A stretch of 64,000 nucleotides of DNA from Symbiodinium natans (Eukaryota > Sar > Dinophyceae > Suessiales > Symbiodiniaceae), in the NCBI GenBank assembly GCA_905221605.1, contig CAJNDS010000048.1, positions 1 to 64,000 of the forward strand. Direction: 5' to 3'. Both the position numbers and the translations under genes were made by a program. The notes beneath the pieces were generated by a model. The model was not told the origin of the DNA. It made no database searches and saw only the letters and a program-made list of their open reading frames with translations. Below, one piece after another: positions 31,346-43,180 of the stretch (position 1 is its first letter; each line of letters begins with the position of its first letter).

Positions 31346-31904
31346 ACCCTTCCCCCATCCCCTGGTTCGCCGAAAACCAAGCTGGATGGGCCTTGCATGA
31401 TCTTACGTTGTAGTCCAGCCATATAGAAAGCAAGCGTTAATACTTGCGAGGCCATAGAGAACTCGGTCGCAGCGCTTGCGTGCTTCGCAACTCTAGCGCT
31501 GTTCTTAGCCGGGCCGCCTCTATACACTCTCGGGACTGCTATTCAAAACTCTTCGACAAACCCTCTCAGAATTTGCGGTTCCACTCTGTTCACCTGGAGG
31601 AAAACAGCAGTTCGACAGAATCCAGCCGCTTGAGTTCGCAAGCAGCAGAAGATATTTAGGGCTTTGTGATGTTCTAGGTTACAAAAAGCACCTTGGACCC
31701 CATTTACCTACAGTTTTCATGGTTATACCTACTAAACAGGGGCCACTTATTACCAAACCAAAGGTAAATAGGGTCCCAGGCAGGGACTTCGCACGATGTG
31801 TCTGGGTACTGTTCGTGGGGCGGCTCGTCCCAAGGGGTTCAAACACCTGTTAGCACACCAGCCTGAAGGCTTGGCGATGATGGTTCTGAGACATTTATGG
31901 GGCC
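31346..31904. other. Unassigned unique region
   Basis: A 72-codon open frame (31444-31659) has no recognisable features. Part of 31690-31790 resembles the GGGxCCCC dispersed family seen at 35.6 kb and 63.7 kb. Confidence 0.35.
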
Positions 31905-32129
31905 AAACCCTAAACCCTAAACCCTCAACCCTAAACCCTAAACCCTGCACTAGGCTTTTCAGGATCTTCGACCAGCCAGTTTCCCGAAACAGGCCTTGAA
32001 GCCTAACGTCCAATGCTGAAGGGAACCCAGTGGTGGAACGCTATTCCCTAACTGAATGCTCTTACCCTGAGAAACAGGGAACATTCGTGGTTCGGCAAAG
32101 GATCGCAACACAGTGAACACGAAACCTTA

Positions 32130-32226
32130 AATCCTTGAGCCCCTGAACCCCAACCCTTAAGCCTTCAAACCCTCGAGCCTTCCAAGACCCAGTGAATACA
32201 ACCCTAAACCATAAACTGTTTAAACC

Positions 32227-32286
<60 letters not shown>

Positions 32287-32368
32287 ACCCGAACCCTAAA
32301 CCCTAAACCCTAAACCCTAAACCCTAAACCCTAAACCCTAAACCCTAAACCCTAAACCCTAAACCCTA
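32130..32368 (-). repeat. C-strand tract: CCCTCAA variant then CCCTAAA
   Basis: About nine CCCTCAA repeats (32222-32290), followed by about ten CCCTAAA repeats. A short acidic segment (32369-32440, GSLPEEASRLSTGSAGE) follows, then G-strand tracts. Confidence 0.95.
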
Positions 32369-32443
32369 CGAAGGCTCACTCCCGGAGGAGGCCTCCAGGC
32401 TCTCGACTGGCAGTGCTGGAGAAGGTAAAGCCGACGAAAGTTC

Positions 32444-32670
32444 GGGGTTTAAGGGTTTGCAGTTTATTTTTTTGTTTTTTGTTTTTTTTTTTTTTTGGGG
32501 GTTTGTAGTGTCTATAGGGTTTTGTAGGGTTGTTATAGGGTTTATCGGGTTTTATGGGGTTTATAGGTTTTGTAGGGCTTTGTAGGGTTTTATAGGGTTT
32601 GTAGGGTTTGTAGGGTTTGTAGGGCTTTGTAGGGTTTTATAGGGTTTGTAGGGTTTATAGGGTTTACATG
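32444..32670 (+). repeat. G-strand tract: TTTGTAGGG/TTTATAGGG variants
   Basis: Starts GGGTTTAAGGGTTTGCAG, a T-rich run (32467-32494), then TAGGGTTTTGTAGGG, TTTATAGGG and TTTGTAGGG repeats. Confidence 0.9.
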
Positions 32671-32704
32671 TACCTCGATGGAACTCTGTGAGACCCTTTG
32701 GGGT

Positions 32705-32930
32705 GATGCTAGGTTTGCGCCCCAACTCTCAACCCCCTCAAACCGTGAACCCGAAACCTAATCCTAAACCCCTCAACGTCTACACCGTAAACTCCAACCC
32801 TAACCCCAAACCGCCCAAACAACCACCCTAAACCGCTAAACCGTAAACCCAAAACCCCCAAAACCCTAAACCTAAACCCAAAACCCAAAACCCCAAAACC
32901 CCAAAACCCCAAAACCCACACCCCAAGTGT
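32705..32930 (-). repeat. Degenerate C-strand tract
   Basis: CCCCAAAAC, CCCTAAAC and CCGTAAAC words throughout; it ends in four CCCCAAAA repeats. Confidence 0.85.
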
Positions 32931-33030
32931 GTTCGCCTCTTGGGCTCACAGGCCCACGAGGCTCGTCGCCCGGGTCGGAGACCGGGAGCGACGGGGAGGC
33001 CAGACCTTTGGTTTACAGAGGCGAAAGGGT

Positions 33031-33830
33031 TCAGGGTTTAGGGTTTACGGTTTAGGGTGCAGGGTATAGATAGGTTCAGGGGTTAGGGGAGTGTTTCTTA
33101 AGGTTTCATACTGGCTTATGGTACGGGTTTGCAAGGGGGTTGGGCACCCAACATGGGTTTTAAAGGTGTTTGGACGGGTTTGAGGTTTTGGGTGGGCTGT
33201 TTGGGGCGTGGCCTGAAACCCTAAATCCTAAACCCTAAACCCTAAAACTTAAATCCGCAGTACAGGGGGTGTGGAGAGCAGCTGGGCTTGCGGAACTCGA
33301 GGTTCGAAGCCACGGCCATCCAGAGGCTCCAAAGTGGCCTTAGTTTAGGGTTTGGGGTTTAGGGTTTAGGGTTTAGGGTTTAGTGTTTAGGGTTTAGCGG
33401 GCTTGCAGTTCTGCTTGCAGTTCTGCTTGGTCTATGAGTCTGTGACACTCTGATCCAAGCCTCGTCTTGGCTTTGTCGATGGCCTGCCAATTGCTGAGTT
33501 GGACTAGCTCATTTTCCGACAAGCCAAAAAGCGGTTTGCAACAGACTGTGAGAGCTGTGCTTGGGTCAAAGTCTGAGCTTCTCTCGCCCGATAAGTTTAT
33601 GTCGTGACCTAAACCCTGAACACTAAACTCACTAACCCAAACCCTGAACCCTCAACCCTCAACCCTAAACCCTAGACCGACTTGCCGAGCCAGGAGGCAG
33701 AACGCCAGGAGCTCGAGTCCGAACAGGAGCTGCGACGGGCTGTCTTTCTGCTTTCAGGGTCTAAGGGGTTTTGAGTTTAAATTTAGGGTTTAGGGTTTAG
33801 GGTTTAGGGTTTAGGGTTTAGGGTTTCCTG
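33031..33830. repeat. Alternating C/G bracketed tracts
   Basis: Order along the plus strand: G (33031-33062), C (33222-33256), unique 33257-33340, G (33341-33398), C (33606-33677), unique 33678-33779, G (33780-33828). The last unique piece follows GAGCCAG and reads EAERQELESEQELRRAV in phase 0, a plausible helical acidic exon. 33063-33220 is degenerate; 33400-33605 is unassigned. Confidence 0.8.
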
Positions 33831-34294
33831 GTAGTAGAGTAGGTAACCTTTAACCTTTTTGGGGTAATATAATGGCCGTATAATCGCAAAGGTCAACATT
33901 GAGTTCCACCAGGCTACTGGACAACTAAGGCTTTAATTTGTTTAGGTTCGGAGAACTTGGCTTTGTAGGGATTAAGGCTTCTACTGGTGAGATGAGGGAT
34001 TGTAGGGCCTGTACAGTTGATAAGCCCAGAAGATACCCTACATAAAGGAAGAGTTCGTTTCATAACAGTGACCCAACGAAGGGGAAAAAAGAGAGAACCG
34101 CCGGGATGTCCGAGGGTTCGCACTGGTTTTAACCTCTTTCAAGCCCTTAAACTTGGGATGTCCCCCTCTTATACTAATGGCCCTCAATAGGGATGATAAG
34201 CGAGGGTACTATAATCCCTAATGAGGACTGTTCGTATAAGGGGAGACCCCTAAAGCTCTTCAACCCTGTCTCCACATGACATAGCCTCCGATAG

Positions 34295-34372
34295 GAGAGC
34301 ACAGCGCCGCCTCGGAAGAAGAAGGCTGTCACAAGCGACTACCGGGACTACCCGGAGGCCTGTAGCGCCTGA
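34295..34372 (+). other. Coding-like segment
   Basis: After CCTCCGATAG the phase-0 frame gives ESTAPPRKKKAVTSDYRDYP and a stop. Alternative frame: HSAASEEEG. Followed at once by a C-strand tract (34370-34415). Confidence 0.2.
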
Positions 34373-34415
34373 ACCCTAAACCCTAAACCCGAAACCCGAA
34401 ACCTTAAACCCCGTG

Positions 34416-35198
34416 CAGGGCTTGCGCATCCGGGGCTTCGGAAGGTGTTGGGCTTCCCGGGCCTGGTGTTGTTGAAGCCAGTCTTGGGCCTAACGTGGAT
34501 TATTGGATGACACTTTCTGTTGTCGATATGGCAAACCCCCACATTTTCAACTTTCGCTAGATACCTCCACCTTCCCCAGCTTATTCAAGGTTGCCCTTTT
34601 CATGTCATGGCACGTGTAAAGTGTAAAGTCCAGATTTGTTGGGTGAATTTTCGGGGCATGTGGGGTTTGAACTTGAGCGGTTTGCTGTAGCTTAAGCCTC
34701 AACTAATATTGAATGCTAAGGATTTCCTTGTTTGGCCCTAAACTCAATCCCTAAGCCCTAAACCCAAAATCCAAACCCTAAACCCCAACGAGTGCACCAA
34801 AGTGGTGCGGCTGTTTCTCGGGACCCTAGAACCAGTAGAAGTTTTCTTCGTTCATGGCCCCCTCTCCCCCTCCCCCCAAGAGGAACATCCCCCCCAGCAA
34901 TCGCAAAGAATCTACCAACCCAATGGCCCACAATCGAGACTAGAACCAGCTTAGTGGGGGATAGTAGATACACACACACAAACATTTTTGTTGTATATTT
35001 ATATTCCTCAGAAATGTTTTTTTCCTGGCAATGTAGGGCTTTTAATGAGGGCCGTTTGGTGACCCAACCCTGAATACATGGACCTTATACATGCTCTATG
35101 ACTCTCACCATGTGATTGTGTGTCTGAGTCCTTATTTACGCGGTTGGGGTAACTAAGCAAAACTCCCAAACAGTTTCGGCCAGAAGGGATCCCCGCAG
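34416..35198. other. Unassigned region
   Basis: C-strand-like words at 34740-34792, an acceptor-free C-rich stretch at 34860-34890 and a short CACACACA run at 34970. No supported gene. Confidence 0.35.
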
Positions 35199-35312
35199 CC
35201 AAGCCCTCGCGTAGAGGATTTCGAGCGCAGCAGCTCGGAAAGCTCACGCAGCCTTGATGAACACGAGTCCGAAGCAGGCGCTGACTCCTTAACCCAAAAC
35301 CCAAAACCCTAA
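35199..35312 (+). other. Ser/Glu-rich coding-like segment
   Basis: Acceptor-like GGGATCCCCGCAG ends at 35198. The phase-0 frame PSPRVEDFERSSSESSRSLD then EHESEAGADS runs into a C-strand tract (35290-35368) with a stop at 35312. One of the most protein-like short segments; it resembles phosphorylatable low-complexity linkers. Confidence 0.32.
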
Positions 35313-35620
35313 ACCCCGGAGCCCTAAACCCTAAACCCGAAACCCTAAACCTCTAAGCCCTAAACCCAAACTGCTGGGGAAAGGGTTAGGGCTTAGGGTT
35401 TAGGGTTTAGGGTCTAGGGTCTAGGGTTTAGGACTATGCTCAGCCGTCAGGATGCCCCCGCCTCCTGACGTAGCTTGTTTTGGTGTTAGTGTTGGTCTGC
35501 TGTTCTGGAACATGGTTATTTCCCAGAATAGGGGTACCCCTTTGGTTTAGGGTTTAGGGTTTAGGGTTTAGGGTTTAGTGTTTAGGGTTTAGGGTTTAGG
35601 GCGTTTAGGGTTTAGGGCTT
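35290..35620. repeat. C-strand tract, then G-strand tracts
   Basis: C at 35290-35368; after only 16 unique bases, G at 35385-35433 (with GGGTCTA variants) and G again at 35545-35620. Confidence 0.92.
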
Positions 35621-35629
35621 TCATTCATA

Positions 35630-35860
35630 CCCCAAATAGAGTAGAATCCCTTTACAGGGACACCCCAAAAAGGGTACCCCTATTTTCGGAAACCCCCATA
35701 TAAGCAGGCCAAGTTGAAAGGAAGAAGGAACCCAAACGGGGGTTTCCGAAACTAGGGGGTATCGTATTGGGGGTCCTTATTCTGAGCGAGTCCTACCATT
35801 TGGGGGGGCTATTTTGGAGGGTCCCCTATTTCGTAAATCCCCAAATCCCTTACATCCCTG
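35630..35860. repeat. Dispersed GGGTACCCC-type degenerate repeat
   Basis: Dense words such as GGGTACCCCTATTTTCGG, AAACCCCCATAT, GGGGGTATCGTATTGGGGGT and GTCCCCTATTTCG. The same vocabulary recurs near 36220-36310, 38080-38160, 42560-42700, 50140-50240, 62700-63080 and 63645-63870, in both orientations. Unknown family. Confidence 0.5.
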
Positions 35861-36678
35861 CACAACATGCCGCAGGGGCGGACGACGTGTCCGATTCCGC
35901 ACCGGCATCGCAGCTGACAAGTTCAGCATTTCTATGTGTCTGAGGGTAGGGTACCTTAGACCACATAAAATTCAGAGCAAGCTGTCAATATTGTGCATAA
36001 TTGGTTCTTTCAATCTTATATACAACGCTCTCTCTGTAGACACGTTGCGGCCGTTAGAATTCGCGACGCAGCCCACGAAAGAGCCCATCAGCTTCCTCTT
36101 ACCCACTTGGCTTTCGGGGCTTTTGCTCCGCGAGCCGAATCCGTGAACCTCTTCAGGTTGAAATGGTCCAGGAGATCTCGTGCCGTGCCCCCGCCGCGGA
36201 GGAAGATGACCCAGGCACCGGAGTTTTGGGGCATTGATAGGGGTACCTTCTTGGGGTCCTTTGTAAACAAGTGGATCCTACTATTTGGAAGCTTATATTT
36301 GGGATCCTATTAGCGTAATCTCTGTGCGCGGGCGCGGGGCGATTCCATATTGGGACGTGACAAATAGGGGGTCTGGAAGGGGGACTTCCGCGAAAAAAGC
36401 CTTAAGGGCTGACAGCACGCCCGTTAGGATTTAGGGTTTTGGGCTCGGGGTATGTAAGACAAAGGAGATGGTTGGCCAAACAAGGGTCCCTTTGTGACGA
36501 GTCGAGGGTTGCATGAAGGGCTGTGGCGCATCATTTGTGATGTGGCCTTTGCGTCGGCAAACGTGATGGCTAGTTCTTGTCCTTGCATCATTCAGCACTG
36601 CCCGTTTCATGAAATCATTCGACGCCCAACACACCCTGTACCCATCAAAGCCCCGATCCTCCAAGCCTTGTTTCTGAA

Positions 36679-36936
36679 GTGCTGCTGCCTCCAGGCCCGG
36701 ACCAACTTCCGGTCGTGTCCGCGCTGGCCTCAGGAAATGATAAAGATACGTTAAACTATCCGTTTGGAGCGCCTTTGAGGAGGAGGAAGGAGGAGGAGGT
36801 TTGGGTTCTCGGCACCGGGGGCTTGCTGAAGTCACGGCACGCTCCAGGGCTAGATGCCGAGCTACCGATCCACGGACACAAGCTGACCCTGTCCGAAAGA
36901 ACTCCAGACGGAGGCTGGATCACAAGTGACCTTTAA
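36679..36936 (+). CDS. Possible coding exon (hypothetical)
   Basis: An 85-codon open frame with a stop at 36934-36936. The later part, APLRRRKEEEVWVLGTGGLL then a hydrophilic tail (HGHKLTLSERTPDGGWIT), is protein-like. The start codon is arbitrary. An acceptor-like CTGGCCTCAG lies at 36726-36735. No domain, and no flanking tracts within 500 bp upstream. Confidence 0.22.
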   Translation: MLLPPGPDQLPVVSALASGNDKDTLNYPFGAPLRRRKEEEVWVLGTGGLLKSRHAPGLDAELPIHGHKLTLSERTPDGGWITSDL

Positions 36937-37365
36937 CCTGAACCCTGAAGTCCGCAAGCAGCCACATCCGAGCCACATCCTCTGAGCACGCAGTGTCTGA
37001 CATGCCCCTGACAGGGCTTCAAACTAAAGAGCAAGCGCATAGCAACCCGACGGACAGCTGGTACAGAATTGACCAGCTTGCAATAAGTTTCGCATCCAGA
37101 GTTGTGAAAGCGCAAGCGCTGGTCCATCCAATGAGAGTAGTTGCTGGTCCTGTGACTGCAGCTGCCTTGTTTCCACTTTTATGAGATTTGCCTGTGGCTA
37201 TTACGATTGATGCTGCTCTTGCCATTGCCATGATGGCCTGATGGCCCTTTCGACTCTTATAAATATTAACCTTAACCATCTTCATAATTGTCTGTTTCTT
37301 GCTTGCCTATCAGCCCTTCAGTGTGCTATTCGCAATTAGGATTCCCATCGCTGCTCTTCCCGCTG

Positions 37366-37613
37366 TAACCCCTAACCCCTAAACCCTAACCCCTAAACCC
37401 TAAACCCTAAACCCTAAACCCTAAACCCTAAACGAACCCTTCCCCCAGGTGACGCCGGGCCTTTCCTTCCTACCACTTGGGGCGCAGGGCAGTCCGGGAA
37501 CTCCCAGCGACGAGGACAGCCGTGAGGCCGGCTATTAGAGAGGGGCTCGGAGTGGGGTTTAGGGTTTAGGGTTTAGGGTTTAGGGTTTAGGGTTTAGGGT
37601 TTAGGGTTTAGGG
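37366..37613. repeat. C tract - coding-like segment - G tract cassette
   Basis: C-strand 37366-37436, unique 37437-37554, G-strand 37555-37613. The unique part has the best acceptor of the series (CCCTTCCCCCAG, ending 37448). Its phase-0 frame VTPGLSFLPLGAQGSPGTPS then DEDSREAGY stops at 37538. A clear example of the bracket pattern. Confidence 0.7.
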
Positions 37614-38680
37614 GCTCAGAGGGGCTTAGAGGAGCCTAGAGGGGGCCTTGAGGGGGCCTAGGGGGGCTTGTAGGATTTTCGGATGTTTTAAGGGTTTTGC
37701 GTGTGTGGGTCTGGGATCGGAGCGTTAATTCGCGTTTAGGGTCTCGGGTGTTGCGAAGAGTTTGCGCTCGGTTTGGGTTTTTGGGATTTGGAGTTCATGA
37801 TTTGCGGGCAGTCTTAGAGTGCTTGAGAAGGTCTTCACCACTGTGAGTTCATGACGTGTTTGTAAGGTCTGAGTTTTGCAGGCTGTTTCCACCTTCGTTC
37901 TCCTGGATGTTGATGTTCGCGTCGTTGGTTTTGTCCAAGAGACCCAATTTCGCAACAAGATGTGGACCTTCGCTCAGATTAACCTCAGCCGCCCAGCCCT
38001 AAACGTCAGTTCTGGCTGCCACCAAGGATGGTGAGCATGTCATGCAACCATCCTCTATGCATGTGGAGGTTTCTCTTCCTTTTTGGGGTGTCCCTTTACG
38101 GGGATTCTCTTCTATTTGTGGTGTAAAAGGGTACCCGTATTCTGGGAAATACCCATAAACTTGGTTCAATGGCAGGCAAGTCTGTTGCACGGCACTTTCC
38201 ATGGACACCGGGTGGCTTAGAAGCGTGGCTCAAACTCCACGCAGGTGGACGTGGACGCGTCGAGGAACGACACCGACATGGACCACGATGGACTCTGCAA
38301 GTCGCCCAGCTTTTCAGCCAGCTTCTCCCCAGAAGCGGACATGATCTCCTGCCACCCGGCTGCCAGCAGAGGGACATCATGCGTGTGGAGGCGGATCTAA
38401 GTTATGGGCCGATTTTGGGGGCTCTATATTACTCGCCGTAGCCTCTTCGAAGTTTAATTTTCATTCGGCCCCCAGTCCACCCCAGCTGGAAGAGAGACCC
38501 AATTGTCACCCCAAACGATGGGAACCCGCCACCATGCCTCTTTCAATTTCCGAGTCTCGGGGCCCGTCTGTGCTGAAACCCTAGGCCCCCTAACACCAAT
38601 CACCACACGAACCGTAAAGCAAGAACAGCAACAGCAACTCGCCATCTTCTGCAACTGATACTGTTAAGGGTTCAGGAAAA
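37614..38680. other. Unassigned region
   Basis: GGGGCTTAGAGG-type words to 37680, then unique sequence. 38169-38441 is open for 90 codons (plus strand) and 38096-38380 for 94 codons (minus strand); neither shows recognisable features. Confidence 0.35.
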
Positions 38681-38842
38681 CCCTAAACCCTCAACCCTAA
38701 ACCCTAAACCCCAGAGTTCCGGTAAGTTGGCGTGTACCGAGGTTTCTCCTTCGGTGACACACGCGGGAAAGCCGGCTACATGGCTGCGGCCGAGGAATCC
38801 CTGGCCCAGGCCTCACAGGGCAGGGCATAGAAGCCCTTAATC

Positions 38843-38941
38843 TATATACCCTTGGTTTTTTCTTTTCATTTTTGTTTATATAATAAAACCCAAGAGGATT
38901 TTAAAAATAGTATGTTTATGCAGGTTCTAAGGGGAGTATAG
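38843..38941. repeat. Short dispersed hairpin repeat, copy 3
   Basis: TATATACCCTTGG, a T-rich stretch, TATATAATAAAACCCAAGAGG and GGTTCTAAGGGGAGTATAG. It matches the copies at 15740 and 16225 in order and orientation, 23 kb away. Confidence 0.8.
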
Positions 38942-39156
38942 TAATCCCCAACCTATTGTTGGTTAGCAGGGAATGAGGGAGTGAGGTACCATACAAAATC
39001 CCTCAAAGGGTATTAAAAGGGGGAGGAAGCTAAGTCCTCTTCCCTGATTAAACCCCTCGGCTGAGTTCTATCTACCTGCATAGGAATAACTTGTTATTTG
39101 AACAGCGTTAGCTTCTTCTGCAAATCTAGTGACAACCGCCGTATGGGTTCAAGTCT

Positions 39157-39606
39157 GTGCAAACCTTTATGCTTAAACCTTCTATGCTTGCGATCGCATT
39201 GAAAATGTGCAACTTTCGTTTGGTACCCGTGTTGGCGCTGCCACAAAACTCTAAGTGTTCGGTTGTTTCAGTTGCCGCGGCTATTATCCTGTTGTTGAGT
39301 TCGGCACTATTGTTGACAATGCCCATTGGAATCTACTGCACCCACCATCTTTGCATTCATAGTTGCATTGCGCCTGTCAGTGGTCAGGTTGGCACATTGC
39401 TCACAATCGAGAGTCAGGTTGTAGTGCCCATACTCCTCGATTTCAGCGAAGAACTTGTTTATGAACTGCGCGTGGTTTCTGCTTCCGAGCACGAGGTGTC
39501 ATCGGTTCAGCGACAAATGTTCATGGGATTGGTTGATTTTCTGGAAGTTCTAAGCTTCTTTCTTGCATCAGCGAAGGTGACTGACATGACCAAAATGATT
39601 TTGTAA
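39157..39606 (+). CDS. Possible hypothetical membrane protein (weak)
   Basis: A 149-codon plus-strand frame with one hydrophobic stretch (VSVAAAIILLLSSALLLTMP, about residues 38-57). The minus strand of the same DNA also has two protein-like frames (39126-39326 and 39307-39492) that would join with a frame change. I cannot tell which strand, if either, codes. The area (38950-40200) is free of telomere-like tracts. Confidence 0.15.
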   Translation: MQTFMLKPSMLAIALKMCNFRLVPVLALPQNSKCSVVSVAAAIILLLSSALLLTMPIGIYCTHHLCIHSCIAPVSGQVGTLLTIESQVVVPILLDFSEELVYELRVVSASEHEVSSVQRQMFMGLVDFLEVLSFFLASAKVTDMTKMIL

Positions 39607-40202
39607 GATGACAATGGGCAACTTGATCATATGCCGCATGGCTGCGTGAGATACGCGGATTCACCCTCTTTCCACCAAAATGAAACATGGCTTGTCGTAC
39701 GTATTATCGTTGCCAAAAGGTGCTGGGGGATTTGGATCCTGTTCACGGCTTCCGGCAAGTGATCGTTTTTTGCTAGTCAAAAGCTGTTTCCCGTTCTAGC
39801 AAGATATTGCCCTCACTCCTCACTCGAGATTGCATGCAAGAAAAACCTCCCTGCATGACTCGGGTTCTTACCTGCTCGAATCCGTCTTGCGGTCGCCTTA
39901 TCCATACTTTTCCATCCTTGCGCAAGCCGAGTTGACTAAGGGCGCAAGTGTTATGTTCAAAGGTTGCCCCATAGTTTTAGCTTGCTGGAGTCTCTTACTG
40001 TAGGTTCGATGGATGCGATTATAGCTTCGTGAAGTGACGGTTCAAGGATTCCGGAGGATTCCGGAGTGAAATCGTCAATGCTGTTGAGAAGTATGTGTCT
40101 GCCACCTGGGTATTTGATGAGTTCCGTCAAGTCCCTCTCTTGTTTTGAAGGGGTTCGCCTTGGATATTGTCACTGCCGTTCAGGACACTGTCAGGATCAT
40201 GT

Positions 40203-40265
40203 TTTAGGGTTTAGGGTTTAGGGTTTAGAGTTTAGGGTTTAGGGTTTAGGGTTATAGGGTTATAG
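40203..40265 (+). repeat. G-strand telomere-like tract
   Basis: Eight TTTAGGG-type repeats with TATAGGG at the end. The downstream sequence to 40620 is unassigned. Confidence 0.95.
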
Positions 40266-40620
40266 GGTGTAGTCGGGGGGAGATGTCTGTTTCTTCGAGT
40301 GGCTGAGTTCCTTGCTTCAGGGCTCTTGGAAAGCTCAAGATGCGCTGGCTCTTGGTGTGAATAGTACTCAATATAATGAGATGAGCTCCCAACAGATGCA
40401 TCTACGTATCTTTCTATGCATATGGAGATTAGGATGTTGGAAGCCTGAGCCTGCCGAAACCTTCCCAACTCGAAGCATGCGGTCAACAACAAGCTACGGG
40501 AGAACCATGGAGAATCTGAATGGTCCTGAGTCTTCCAACGGTCCAGAAGGTTGTCGATGGATTCTCCTGCAGCTCCTGCGACAAGGTTGTAGCATCCCAA
40601 GGGGAGCACAATCTGGGGGG

Positions 40621-40864
40621 TAAACCCTGAACCCTAGACCCTAAACCCTTTAACCCTTTAACCCTTTTTAACCCTAAACCCTAAACCCTAAACCCTACCG
40701 TGGGATCCTATGGCAAGGAGTTCACTCCGGATGCGTCCGCCTGGCGTGAGGCGAGGGGATCACCCGAAAGAGGGCCATGGAAGAGTCCACCCGGTTGAGC
40801 CACCCCCCTCCCCCCCCCCCGCCTTTCAGGGTTTAGGGTTTGGGGTTTGGGGTTTGGGGCTTAG
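40621..40864. repeat. C tract - segment - G tract cassette
   Basis: C-strand 40621-40698, unique GC-rich 40699-40826 (with a C run at 40802-40822), G-strand 40827-40864 (TTTGGGG variant). Confidence 0.8.
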
Positions 40865-41039
40865 GCTAATGGATTTTCTGATTTTTGGGGGACTTTTGCA
40901 TGCTGAGGTCAGTGGTTGATGCCCCATCTCCCACAAAGAATGTGCGCGGCGCGACGTATCTCTGGAACCCTAGACCCTGGATCACAGACCAAGGACCCCT
41001 CTCAACACTGTTCCGCAAGGCCCCCCCTCTGCCCCGGCC

Positions 41040-41690
41040 TAAACCCTAAATTACCCTAAACCCCAAAGCCCCCACAACTTGAAAAACCCGAAACCCGAAA
41101 CCCGAAACCCTAAACCCTAAACCCTAAACCCTAAACCCTAAACCCTAAACCCTAAACCCTAGCCCTAAACCCTAAACCCTCAGCAAGGAGGACCTGCACT
41201 TTGCCCAGCCGGCTACGTGGCCTCCACCCGCCCCGCAGCTGTGCCTCTGCCCCACGTTGGGGGGGGCGTCGACGGCTTTTGGGTTTGAGGAACCCTAAAC
41301 CCTAAACCCTAAACCCTAAACCCGAAACCCCAAACCCTAAACCCTAAACCCTAAACCCCGACTTTCGGCACTGATGGGTTTTGAAGGGGCTCCACAGATT
41401 TGAGGTGTTGTCGGGGAAGCTTCTGAGGTCGGGTCTTTGGCTGAGGGCGGCTTAAGAGGCGCTTAGGGGCTCACATCTTCCCGTCGGCCTCCCAGTTCGG
41501 GAAACCTCTGCGCTGGCGCACTCGGATTAGGGTTCAGGGTTTAGGGTTCAGGGTTTAGGGTTTAGGCTTTAGGGTTTAGGCTTTAGGCTTCAGGCTTTAG
41601 GCTTCAGGCTTTAGGCTTTAGGCTTTAGGCTGTAGGCTTTAGGCTTTAGGGTAGTCTAGTGTGTAGGGTTTAGGGTTTAGGGTTGCACGG
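41040..41690. repeat. Cluster of C tracts and a TTTAGGC variant array
   Basis: C-strand at 41040-41190 and 41290-41360; G-strand at 41527-41690. The G array contains an unusual TTTAGGC / TTCAGGC local series of about ten repeats. The segment 41191-41290 after CCCTCAG is open (QGGPALCPAGYVAS). Confidence 0.88.
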
Positions 41691-43180
41691 AGTTGTTCTA
41701 GGCTCAGCAGGTCCTCGATTTGTCTTCCTTCCGAGCTTTACGTAGTGTTGAGACTTCAGTGGCCAGTTGATTTGAGAAGCGTGCGACGCAGCGCATCATC
41801 TTGACGAAGTTTGGGCTATGGTGTATCTTCTGGTGCATTGCCTGGCCTGACCAGGAGCCATGGGAAATCAGAGTACGGAGGTCATGTCGTTCGATTGTCG
41901 ATGCTTCGGTTTGATTTTAAGGGCTGGTTTCTTCTACCCAAAGCATCTCACGGCACGTGCCCCGAGGCAACCAGCTCTCGTGGTGCCCTCAGATGCACGG
42001 CAACTCGCAGACACCGTGGCGTTGACAGCGGCTCATCTGCACAGCGGCAGCGGGTGGGCACCCGCTGGTGCGCTAAACCGCCCAAGCTCACTAAAATTCC
42101 AAAGCCCTACGCCCTAAACTACTAATTAAAGGTCAAGCCCTGAGCCTCAAACCCGAAAGCTCCAGACCCTAAACCCTAACTCCTAAACCCTAAACCCTCT
42201 ACCCTCTACACCCTGTGCCATGTAGGGAATCCGAAGCCACTCAGCCAGGGTTTAGGGTTCCGGGTGGAGTTTGTAGGGTTTTGGTGTTCCAGGGGTCGTG
42301 GTCGGAGTTTAGGGTTTCGGGTCAGATCGGATTGAAGTTTATGAATTCCTGAACAGTATACACAGCATGTTGAGACATACCCACATTCTCGCAAGCAAAC
42401 CTTTCCTTATTCCGGACTTCTCCTTAACTTTCTTGGGACCTTCATAGACAGTTGAAGAATATCGAGTCCTCAAAGGAATTCGATTTACTGGCGTCGATCT
42501 TCCTCCCGCCCCGGGCCACACCAGCAGGATCCTGAATCCTAAGCCCTAGGCCGTTCGGAGACTTAGGGGGTACCTTGTCCTCATTTCCAGGGAATCCAGC
42601 TATTTGGGTTCTATATTCGGGGTCCCTTATTTTCCTTTGTGGTACTATACCGTAACTTTAGATCCTTACCCTTTTTGGGTTCATTGGGTTTCTTACTAAG
42701 GCAGCTAAAAGTTTAATTTATAGCTACCCTCCTGAGTGCAGCCAAGTTTCGCAAAACTCTTCAGGTTATGAGCTCCAGCTTCTCCCGCGGCGTCTCCTTG
42801 GACCAGTCGCCCGGGCCCCTGTGCCGGGGGGGAAGAGAGCGGCGTCGGATCTCTGGGACGGGGGTTTAGGGTCTTAGCATGTACCCTCCTGGGCACCTGT
42901 CCGGAACAAAAAGCCCGTGTACAAGGACCCCTCCCTCCACAAAAAAAGAGCCCTAGTTCAGAACACCCTCCATCATCTGCCAGGTTTATGTCCCAGATGG
43001 AGGGCGAGGGGGTTGGAGTTGCTAAAGGCTGAAAGAGCGGGTGATCTGATCTGCGACAAATGCCACAGGGAGGCAGAAACACCCTGTACAGGGGCCTTGC
43101 GACGGCAGCTTCCATCCCGAAGCCCAACGAAGTGACCCACCCGACCATAGCAACGGCTTTGGGGTTTAGGGCTTATCCCG
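41691..43180. other. Unassigned region with minor tracts
   Basis: C-strand words at 42165-42215 followed by G-strand words at 42249-42320; GGGTACC-type dispersed family at 42560-42700. Open frames of 100-150 codons (41811-42125 plus; 42705-43148 minus) lack recognisable domains. Confidence 0.4.
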
